Shown piece after piece: positions 54,907 to 62,348 of a stretch of DNA of 64,000 nucleotides. Each line of letters opens with the position of its first letter. Position 1 is the first letter of the stretch. Origin of the DNA: Limnobaculum parvum. GTDB lineage: Bacteria; Pseudomonadota; Gammaproteobacteria; Enterobacterales; Enterobacteriaceae. Below the pieces are notes generated by a model. The model did not search any database and was not told where the DNA came from. It was given only the letters and a program-made list of their open reading frames with translations. A program made the position numbers and the translations under genes. The stretch lies in NCBI RefSeq assembly GCF_003096015.2, contig NZ_CP029185.2, positions 2,576,001 through 2,640,000 of the forward strand. Reading direction: 5' to 3'.

Positions 54907-56151
54907 TTACGATGGCAACCCTGGGTAAACAGCATCGTCATAGATATAAAAATTAGATCGGTATTCATTAGCGGTTACTTGACACGTCCCATCATGCTGA
55001 GGTGCTATTTCAGAAACAATTGCATCATAACCAGCTCTTGTAGACGCACAAAAAATAAGGCGCGGAGGCTCAATAACAGGGTCGTTAATAACCATAGAAT
55101 CGAATGCTGGTATATATGGCACTGCTAATTGATAATCACCAGCTTGGGTTGCCGTAATCAGCCCTGAAGCGGTACCATCTTGATAACGAATAAGGACTCT
55201 TGGGTTTTCGAATGTCCAATCAAGAAGTTCTGATACTGTTAATGTCGTCACTAAACCAACTGTGACAACACTTTCAATAAGGCATGATATTGTTTTATCG
55301 CCTGGAATATCATCCGTCAAAACTAAACGATCCCCTACGTTGTAACACATAGCATCCATTTCAGTTGTCAAACTAAAGGACAATCGCTGATACCGGTATT
55401 TCATCAAACGGCGCATACCAATTTGGTAGGCTCTATCCCTACTTAATACGCCATCCAAATTATAGCTTTCTACTTTTTCAGGGCTTGGATTACCAGCTGT
55501 TCGACATTGAACTACTTCTTCCGCCCACGTTGTCCCATTAACATAGGTTACATCAACACCACCGTAATCATCTTGTGATGGGGCTATAAATGCAGTTTGC
55601 AGATCGGTCGTCATTTCCTGAGGGCTAATAATACCTATCCAAGGTTTTATTCCTTCTCTCCCAACAGATGCCAACCCATCGGAAAGTAAGAAATAACTTT
55701 TACCGGCATTAGTAATCTTCTGTAGCATTTCCAGTGCAGAAATACTGTCAGTTGCGGCAAAATCAAAAAATTCGTTACCCGGCGTCCAATATGTATTTTC
55801 CAACTGATTTATCGTATCAGTATCCATATTCAGTCCGAGTGAATTACCCACATGATAAAGCGCTCCTGATAAACTGCGATCATTTCCATATTCATAAAGA
55901 CGAGTTGCTACAATATTAACTCGTCGATCAGACTGTGCTGCCAGCTTACCGCCTGTTTCGACTGTTACTCCCATTGTAGTAACACCAGCATATGATGTTG
56001 GCCGGTTTAATAACCTCCCTCTGAGGGCTTGCCAGTACATACTATCTCTCGCATTGTCGCTGCCCTGTTCATTCCTGCGACGACAACGCACCTCAACAAG
56101 CCCGGCGTTGGCAGCAATGAGAGAATCGAAGCTGGAAAGAATGGAATTATA
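54907..56151 (-). pseudogene. Phage tail-tip (host-specificity J-like) protein, 5'-truncated
   Basis: The long frame (394 residues from a GTG at 56091) resembles the C-terminal part of tail-tip proteins. It starts in the middle of a domain (VEVRCRRRNEQGSDNARDSM) and has the YWQALRGRLLNRP, TYVNGTTWAEEVVQCRTA and VGDRLVLTDDIPGDKTI segments typical of that region. The frame continues upstream to a TAA at 56152-56154, still reading plausible protein (SFDSLIAANAG). It then ends abruptly in unrelated DNA. The missing N-terminus and all other tail genes indicate a prophage remnant. Confidence 0.7.
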
Positions 56152-56277
56152 TTAGGATTAGGAATAAGTTTCGGCTTATTTATAGCTATTCCTGAGTTTT
56201 TAAATTCAAGTTTTGAATGGAACATATCCATGGGATTTGGGCTTGGTATTTATTCTATTATCATTACAGTTATATGA
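56134..56277 (+). pseudogene. Possible remnant of a small membrane protein
   Basis: The plus-strand frame ends in a hydrophobic stretch of about 45 residues (GKNGIILGLGISFGLFIAIP, then an amphipathic turn and GFGLGIYSIIITVI). It begins at the point where the tail gene breaks off and has no start of its own. It could be the end of a gene cut by the rearrangement. Confidence 0.25.
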
Positions 56278-56723
56278 GCTTTAATAGGAGCCTTTTTATC
56301 CATAGAGTTGGAGGAAAGAAAATACCGTGGTAAACCACCAAGATTTTTTAGAGTAAGAAATATATAAACACTTAGGATAACTACTAACCAATTATATTCT
56401 AATAATATGTTAATTATTAATATATAAGATTACCTAACGTTTACCTTATTAATGAAATTATTTATTAGTCAATCTAAAAATACTCTGCAGCAAGGCATGA
56501 TCACATCTGATAACCCGTTAAGAAAAAAATACGGACTTAATGCTTTTGAAAATTAGTTGCTAAAAGATCTCACTAAATATGCAAAAAACCATATTCTAAA
56601 CCGAATATTACACTAGTCATCGATTTTAGATATTCTTTATCCAGTAATTGACGATAGCTTGTGAAGCAGCATAATTCTCTTTATCGACAAAGAAAAAGGT
56701 GTAGCACAATTAAGTATGATTAT
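56278..56723. other. AT-rich gap in the island
   Basis: 446 bases of very AT-rich sequence. No frame longer than a few tens of codons resembles a protein and no strong hairpin is seen. It is probably degraded accessory DNA. Confidence 0.45.
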
Positions 56724-57353
56724 TTAGCTAGGAATGGTAGGTACTGAATTCATGGACTGAAAACGAATTGCACCTTTTGCCCAGCGGTCTCCCAACCTTG
56801 CTGCATTATTCAATTCATTTGGATTAGATAATAACCAAGTCGCAAATTTTTTCTTCACTGTCTTTGAAGAATATTGTTTTTGGCAGTATTCAATAAATTC
56901 TTGAACTCGAATTCCAATATCATCTGGAAAAATAAACCCCACCTCTTCTGCATATCGAATTTTTTCAACATATTGAAGATAATTTGGTAGAGCAACATTT
57001 TTTGACCAAGCAACCATTGGCATAGATACCGCACATATTCGAGATCTTCTGGGTAAATAAGACACACATGGGTCTAAAATAACTCCATTTGCTTCAACCC
57101 AATAGTGACTAGGTTGAACCATATCACCACCACTAAAACCCTCTAGCAAAGCTTTTCGACCATCAGCAGATAGGGTAAACGCTCCCATATTCCCACCTAC
57201 TATAACGGCTTTAACTCCTTTGCTTATAAGTATTGCATGAATTGCACACGCACTATATAAGCATCTAGCATCATAATCTTCAGGAAAACTATTTTTTATA
57301 CACCAGTCTATAACGGCAAATAAATTCTCAATTTTAACGTCACTGATTTGCAA
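56724..57353 (-). CDS. Predicted transglutaminase-like (papain-fold) protein of unknown function
   Basis: I do not recognise an exact family for this 209-residue protein. A Cys-His-Asp pattern fits the transglutaminase/lasso-B2-like core: Cys31 or Cys36 at the start of a helix (DARCLYSACAIHAILISKG), then His83 in a strand (PSHYWVEANG), then Asp94 (VILDPC). No signal peptide is seen, so it is probably cytoplasmic. The start is a TTG behind a strong aaggagag; no ATG fits better. It lies in AT-rich island DNA next to another unknown minus-strand gene, 135 bases away. A maturation, protease or defence role are all possible; none is shown. Confidence 0.65.
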   Translation of the reverse strand: MQISDVKIENLFAVIDWCIKNSFPEDYDARCLYSACAIHAILISKGVKAVIVGGNMGAFTLSADGRKALLEGFSGGDMVQPSHYWVEANGVILDPCVSYLPRRSRICAVSMPMVAWSKNVALPNYLQYVEKIRYAEEVGFIFPDDIGIRVQEFIEYCQKQYSSKTVKKKFATWLLSNPNELNNAARLGDRWAKGAIRFQSMNSVPTIPS

Positions 57354-57488
57354 AATAAACTCTCCTTTTCCATGTTAATTATTTAAATTTAACTATATAT
57401 CAATTAGTTATTAATTTAACAAATGGGTGCAGCCCCTTAGCGAATTAATAAAAGACATAATGTCACAAGTCCCCTTCGAGGACCTTTT

Positions 57489-58853
57489 CTATTTCCCGTA
57501 AAGCGCATCATCAAACTCAGCAGTGCTTCCGGCGAACAAATTTTCCTCCACGGCAAATGCTTCCTGCTTGAATCCTGCAATTTTTAGTTTACGGATGATT
57601 CGTGCAGGGTAGCCATTATGTCCAATACTTTGTATCCAGATATCATTAATTTCGGCCTCACGAACTTCCTGCATTGCATCACAAATCATGTTCATTTCCT
57701 GCAACTGATATGAATATCCTTTGTCATAATCCTCAGGAAATTTATAGCACCCTGCGTCTAACAAGGTGTAGAGTCCAGCTAGTTTTTCAGGGGTAGTCCA
57801 CTGGTGGAACTGCTCACGAGCCTGTTCAGCATCTCTTATGCTTTCATTCTCGCTCTGGATAACGTCCATTATGTGCACCGGCACCACAGCAGAACTGCCC
57901 CCATTTATATAGTCATGCAGCTTACTTTTCAGCTTGTCATAATCCCACGCTATCTTCCAAATATCATTTAACTGAACAAAATCCATCGTAGATAAGCCTG
58001 GTACGGAAATAGGAAGTCCAATTTCCACCGCCATATCACGGGTTTGCTGAATCAGCATTAAAGCTTTACTCAGTTCTCTGTTACTAATGTCATATTTAGA
58101 TTTAATTGAGGCTTTCACGTTATCGAAATCTACATCTCTCCAAGTTACACGCGGAGGCAGCTGACGCGCTATTATCATAAGCTCCTCCCTACTCAAGTGA
58201 CGAGTAAATGTTCCCGTTCTATATTCGGAGATCAGCCAGTCTGTCAAATAATGGAGAGCATCAAGTTGTTCCCGGATTAGTTCGAATACCTCGCGTAGAA
58301 CCTGTATGTTAATGACACTTACATCGGTCAAGTGCTTGACTGCTTCTGTACTGTAACTATACCGGAAAGTCTGGCCAGTCGGATCTGTATCAGCGATGCA
58401 TTTGATCAACGGAGTAAGTGGCTGAAGCAGTTCGACATAGCGACGGTCTGTAACGACTGCACCGACAACAAAAAAATCCCACAAAAGCTGAATATCATGC
58501 CCATTAAGTACCTTTTCCAGTTTATCGTCTGTTGCCAGTGGCTGTTTGCGTATTTTTGACAATCTGACCAGATCCTGAATTTGTCCTTTTATCGTGAGCT
58601 CGACCGAATGTCGCAGGCTGAAACATATCGGGTAAATAAGAGTGTCCAGCGCCCCTCGGTGCTGTTCCAGATCTTCAATAAGCAGCGTAACACTGTCAGC
58701 GAAACCATCAGCGTAGAAATAGATATCAGGTGAACCGTTATTTCCAACACAAGCGTTATAATTAATGCGCGATCGGTCACCTCGAAATAGAGTATTCCAG
58801 TTAAGAGCTGGACGGGTAGTTGTAGCCTCAGCTCGCGAATCACTATCAGTCAT
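57489..58853 (-). CDS. Unknown large cytoplasmic protein, possible HEPN-like N-terminal domain
   Basis: The 454-residue protein starts at the ATG with agagg 7 bases upstream; a TTG two codons earlier is too close to it. The N-terminal third contains FSLRHSVELTIKG (Arg81, His82, Glu85) and GHDIQLLWDFF (His119, Asp120). This two-part signature is seen in HEPN-like helical domains of defence and abortive-infection proteins. The canonical R-X4-6-H RNase motif is not obvious. The remainder is helical with no recognised domain. It has no signal peptide or TM. The base composition is closer to the core than its flanks. Confidence 0.6.
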   Translation of the reverse strand: MTDSDSRAEATTTRPALNWNTLFRGDRSRINYNACVGNNGSPDIYFYADGFADSVTLLIEDLEQHRGALDTLIYPICFSLRHSVELTIKGQIQDLVRLSKIRKQPLATDDKLEKVLNGHDIQLLWDFFVVGAVVTDRRYVELLQPLTPLIKCIADTDPTGQTFRYSYSTEAVKHLTDVSVINIQVLREVFELIREQLDALHYLTDWLISEYRTGTFTRHLSREELMIIARQLPPRVTWRDVDFDNVKASIKSKYDISNRELSKALMLIQQTRDMAVEIGLPISVPGLSTMDFVQLNDIWKIAWDYDKLKSKLHDYINGGSSAVVPVHIMDVIQSENESIRDAEQAREQFHQWTTPEKLAGLYTLLDAGCYKFPEDYDKGYSYQLQEMNMICDAMQEVREAEINDIWIQSIGHNGYPARIIRKLKIAGFKQEAFAVEENLFAGSTAEFDDALYGK

Positions 58854-59243
58854 ATACAAACCTCTTAAATATCAAAATATTATTCTAATAATACAATAAT
58901 AACTCAATCAATTCTTTGGGCTCTGTAGGATCCACCGGAAGTCAAAAAAATAAATAATAATCCAGAGCCCATTCAGGGTATACCTACGATACCTAATACT
59001 CTGTCTGGATAGCTGATACTTCATTATTGAGGTGTTTTACTACATGGGCGGGGCTTTTTCGTCAAGAAGGTAGTTTAAAAATAGATTTAATTATAGCTCC
59101 TCGTACTGAGAGAAACTGGCTTAACACAGTACTTTGTGGTTGGTACTATAAACACACCTGTTTTAGTACCATTCACATTGTATATCGTGAAGCGGACATA
59201 TTACCCAATACTCACGTCACCAAATTTAATACCAACGCAGACT
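58854..59243. other. Gap with a long-loop inverted repeat
   Basis: 390 bases upstream of the 454-residue gene. gggctctg (58918-58925) pairs with cagagccc (58963-58970) across a 37-base AT-rich loop. A plus-strand frame (59027-59290) overlaps the toxin pseudogene and resembles nothing known; I treat it as chance. Confidence 0.4.
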
Positions 59244-59553
59244 CTAATACCACTCCCCCTCTCTCTGATGACGAACAGCAATCACAGTAATCACTTCCTG
59301 TTCAATTTCAGACAAAAGAACGTACCCTGAAAACGTCCCCAAGATACGATCGGCACACGGAAAATAGGCGCAAGAACTTCAACCCTACGCCCGTCCCAAG
59401 GAGAAGACGATATATATTCCAGTCCTTTCTGTAAGGCAGCAAATGCATTCTCAGCAATGTTAAGCCCCTGTCTTCTCCCATATCCAACAAGAATTGATAT
59501 AATCGCTAGAGCTCTTCCTCAGCATCGAGTGTAAAGCGAACGTCTATATTCAC
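59244..59553 (-). pseudogene. ParE/RelE-family toxin, inactivated
   Basis: Translation from a GTG overlapping the antitoxin stop (gtga) gives VNIDVRFTLDAEEEL, then an in-frame TAG, then RLYQFLLDMGEDRG. The homology shifts frame to NIAENAFAALQKGLEYISSS, PWDGRRVEVLAPIFRVPIVS and WGRFQGTF, then shifts again to YVLLSEIEQEVITVIAVRHQ before the end. Together these pieces make a complete ParE-like toxin of about 100 residues with a nonsense codon and two frameshifts. Sequencing error could explain one lesion but hardly all three. Confidence 0.75.
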
Positions 59554-59819
59554 TTCTGCTTCACCTTGGCTTCATTAAGCTTTGTAGATAAAGCAGATAA
59601 CACATCGGTAGCAGAACGATACTCTCCAGTCTCTCTGGATTTATCTCGCGAATTCATCGCATTTTGAATAAATTCATTATTCATTTGCCGTTGCTCAATT
59701 TGCTTGATAATAGCCTTCTCAATAAAGCCAGATATCGATTCTCCGTCATAAAGTGCTCTTTCTGCCGCACTTCTCAACTCCGGACTTACACGTAGTGATG
59801 GGAAACTGGCAGTTTTCAT
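59550..59819 (-). CDS. Type II antitoxin (ribbon-helix-helix type), orphaned
   Basis: The 89-residue protein begins MKTASFPSLRVSPELRSAAE. An SISGFIEKAIIKQIEQRQ helix follows, the ribbon-helix-helix DNA-binding part. The C-terminal half is charged and presumably bound the toxin (SATDVLSALSTKLNEAKVKQ). It overlaps the broken ParE-like gene by 4 bases in the usual antitoxin-first order. The antitoxin reading frame is intact although the toxin is not, so it could still act as an anti-toxin or repressor. Confidence 0.78.
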   Translation of the reverse strand: MKTASFPSLRVSPELRSAAERALYDGESISGFIEKAIIKQIEQRQMNNEFIQNAMNSRDKSRETGEYRSATDVLSALSTKLNEAKVKQK

Positions 59820-59996
59820 AATGACCTCTATCTGTGGTACTCCGGATTAGATGCATTGCACTATGAGTAAAAATCAACCAACTGATTTTTCATCATCCCC
59901 CAATAATCAAAAAACCTATAATTATAAGGAAAAAGATCACCACCTTTTTGTACAAGTAATAAAATGCCGATACAAAAGAATACTCAAACTAAAAAC

Positions 59997-60023
59997 CATA
60001 AAAAAGGCGCATTACGCGCCTTT
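59997..60023 (-). terminator. Terminator of the porin gene
   Basis: Stem aaaggcgc/gcgccttt with an attac loop and a T-run on the minus strand (complement of 59999-60005). Confidence 0.85.
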
Positions 60024-60065
60024 CCAAAACTCAAGCCACTCACCCACCAGCAAGTAGCCCTTCAA

Positions 60066-61154
60066 TTAAAACTGATAAACGAACGCCACCGAAACAATAT
60101 CGTCCGTCGATATATCCGCGCTCTTAGTGAATTCGTTGCTATCAAGCATATTGATCTTATAGTCGATCTTAGTGGTGAAATTGTTGTTGAAGTGGTAATA
60201 AGCACCAACATCAATATAGTTAACCAGATCTTCGTTATCGTAAGTTTTACTGCCTACGCTATGACCTAGGTCTTTACCTTTGGAGTAAACCCACGCCAAC
60301 GACGGTTGCAGGCCGCTGTTAAACTGATACTGAGCCACCAATTCTACGTTCTGAGTTTTATTAGCAATAAATTCATCACCATACTCAGTCATATTGTAGG
60401 TTTGCCCATAGATGGCAGCCAAATACAAATCGTTTGCATCATATTTGATACCGGCATTCGCTCCGTCAGCACGGTCACCCAAGCCATCTTTCGACTGAGT
60501 GTCAGTACGGTCAGATGAAGCATAAGCAGCACCAACAGAAAGCCCCATGCCTAAATCATAGGTAGAGGACATACCCCAGCCGTCGCCGTTGCTATCGGTT
60601 CTATTACGGTCATTGGAATCGTTGCGTCCCTGATACTGAACGGCAAAATCCAGCCCCTGAACGGCACCAAAGAGGTTTTTATTACGATAAGTTGCCAGAT
60701 TAGCCGCGCGCTGAGTCATAAAGCCATCGGTCTGCTCATAGGAATCGCCACCGAACTCAGGCAAAACGTCCGTCCAGCCGCCAACGTCATACAGGATCCC
60801 GTCGTTACGACCGTAGTCGAAAGAGCCTAAATCACCAAATTTAATACCCGCGAATGCATAACGCGTGGTGGAATTATTCGCACCGCTGTTTTCGCTTGAA
60901 CTAGCGTTAAGTTGTGTCTGATAGTAGCCGTAACCCATGATTTGCTCAGTGACCTGAGTTTCTCCACGAATACCAAAACGAGCATAGCTGTTGTCGCCAT
61001 CTTGCTCTTTATCATTAGAGAAATAGTGGTTACCTTGAATTTGTCCCGAGAAGTCTAACTTATTGCCGTCTTTATTATAAAGCTCCGCCGCATTTGCTGT
61101 ACCCGCCACCATAATAATAGGTAACAGCCCTACCAACAGTTTATTGTTTCTCAT
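60066..61154 (-). CDS. General outer membrane porin (OmpC/OmpF family)
   Basis: This is a trimeric 16-strand porin. The start MRNNKLLVGLLPIIMVAG with aaggaaaag upstream gives 362 residues. The signal peptide is cleaved after ANA at residue 22, and mature AELYNKDGNKLDFSGQIQG is the classic first strand. The constriction loop L3 has the PEFGGDS motif (VLPEFGGDSYEQTDGFM), and the protein ends with the BAM-recognised FVYQF. It cannot be assigned to OmpC or OmpF by sequence alone. A Fur-like box lies about 135 bases upstream. Confidence 0.93.
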   Translation of the reverse strand: MRNNKLLVGLLPIIMVAGTANAAELYNKDGNKLDFSGQIQGNHYFSNDKEQDGDNSYARFGIRGETQVTEQIMGYGYYQTQLNASSSENSGANNSTTRYAFAGIKFGDLGSFDYGRNDGILYDVGGWTDVLPEFGGDSYEQTDGFMTQRAANLATYRNKNLFGAVQGLDFAVQYQGRNDSNDRNRTDSNGDGWGMSSTYDLGMGLSVGAAYASSDRTDTQSKDGLGDRADGANAGIKYDANDLYLAAIYGQTYNMTEYGDEFIANKTQNVELVAQYQFNSGLQPSLAWVYSKGKDLGHSVGSKTYDNEDLVNYIDVGAYYHFNNNFTTKIDYKINMLDSNEFTKSADISTDDIVSVAFVYQF

Positions 61155-61288
61155 TATTCTTTTCCTTGATTGATCTTGCCTAAATATCACCTGTAGCACT
61201 GCAGAGGACAGAGAAAATATGAGATATCAGACCCTATACTCAACCGCGGATTTTATTGAATCAAACAATAGGTTAATAAACAACATAT

Positions 61289-61307
61289 AATAATTATTTT
61301 CATTATC
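61289..61307 (-). promoter_or_regulatory. Fur-like box upstream of the porin
   Basis: On the minus strand gataatgaaaataattatt matches 16 of 19 positions of the Fur consensus gataatgataatcattatc. In AT-rich DNA such matches can arise by chance. Confidence 0.45.
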
Positions 61308-61361
61308 ATTTAAAGAAAAAAGAGGACGGCTTAATGGCAGGGATATTGATAAACTAAATAC

Positions 61362-61387
61362 AGTAAAGGGGCTTTCGCCCCTTTACT
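61362..61387 (-). terminator. Terminator after the charged repeat protein gene
   Basis: Stem agtaaagggg / cccctttact with a short gctttcg loop, downstream of the minus-strand gene at 61413. Confidence 0.75.
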
Positions 61388-61412
61388 AAAATCATCGTTT
61401 AACGCTTATAAA

Positions 61413-61889
61413 TCAGTCGTCTTTACCATCATCAGGTTTCGCATCAGGGTTCTGTTTTTCAGCTTTTTCTTTATGTCCACCTTGCTTTTTATCAGAACGT
61501 TTTTTATCACTTCTGGCTTTGCGTTCTTCAGACGACTTTTTATCGCCCCTTTCTTTACGATCTTCCGGCTTCACGTCAGGACGTTGCTTATCGCCTTGCT
61601 CTTTACGATCTTCTGATTTGCCATCAGGGCGCTGTTTATCACCTTTTCCTCGGTGACCTTCTGGTTTTCCATCAGGATGTTCGCCTTTTTCTCTACGCTC
61701 ATCCTTTTTCGCATCAGAACGCGTATTATCACCTCGGTCTTTATGACCATCTGGCTGACCAGATGAATGCCTTTCGTTATGCTGTGTATCTTGAGATTGC
61801 TGTGCACTATCTGGCTCGGCAAATGCGCTGAAGCTGCCCGTTAATAATGCTGCGCTAAATAGACCGATAACCATAGCTTTTGATTTCAT
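61413..61889 (-). CDS. Secreted, highly charged repeat protein of unknown function
   Basis: The protein has 158 residues from the second of two adjacent ATGs (better spacing from aagga). A signal peptide (MKSKAMVIGLFSAALLTGSF, cleavage after AFA) is followed by a low-complexity mature part almost without hydrophobic residues. It contains imperfect repeats of about 15-16 residues: PDGKPEGHRGKGDKQR, PDGKSEDRKEQGDKQR, PDVKPEDRKERGDKK. It is predicted to be disordered and periplasmic or surface-associated. No family is recognised; metal or polyanion binding is only a guess. It lies between a porin and an autotransporter, with terminators on both sides. Confidence 0.7.
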   Translation of the reverse strand: MKSKAMVIGLFSAALLTGSFSAFAEPDSAQQSQDTQHNERHSSGQPDGHKDRGDNTRSDAKKDERREKGEHPDGKPEGHRGKGDKQRPDGKSEDRKEQGDKQRPDVKPEDRKERGDKKSSEERKARSDKKRSDKKQGGHKEKAEKQNPDAKPDDGKDD

Positions 61890-61892
61890 CAT

Positions 61893-62302
61893 ATTTCCTT
61901 ATTAGTGTGATAATGCCCTCTACGCTTATCAAAATATACCAAGGCATTTCACCGTCAATGCGCTTTACGCTTCCTTAACAGAATTTTCGCTTCCTTATCG
62001 ATTGATATATAAAAATAATTTAGATGAGTAATTATTAATCGGAAATGCGGTAAATCGTTCATTCCAATTAATCTGTTTAAGACGTAATAATAGTGTCATG
62101 GTCGATTACAACTCATTATCTTGCCGTTTGGCTAATAAGTATCTTTTCTGCACTTCTGTTTTCGTCGCTAGTTAAAATGATTCAATAAATTAATTCGCTG
62201 CCTGATTATTTTTAGAAAACGTCATATATTGCAGCAGTGATATTTTTATCGAACCACCACATCCTGACGTATCGTGATTAATAACAGTATAAAAAATCAA
62301 AT
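61893..62302. other. Intergenic region upstream of the charged repeat protein
   Basis: About 410 AT-rich bases holding the promoter of the minus-strand gene at 61413. No gene, clear operator or RNA was seen before the autotransporter terminator. Confidence 0.45.
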
Positions 62303-62338
62303 AAAAAGGGCTGCGATCATCGATTGCAGCCCTTTTAC
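62303..62338 (-). terminator. Terminator of the autotransporter gene
   Basis: 11-bp stem aaaagggctgc/gcagccctttt with an 11-base loop, T-rich on the minus strand, just after the stop. Confidence 0.9.
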
Positions 62339-62348
62339 TCAGTGATTA

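Noticed and set aside
58918..58970. Considered as the far attachment site of an ssrA-integrated element
   Set aside because: It shares no run with the tmRNA 3' end; no second copy of that end was found in the window.
59027..59290. 87-codon plus-strand frame considered as a gene
   Set aside because: It overlaps the ParE-like pseudogene in antisense, lacks a good ribosome-binding site and resembles nothing recognised.
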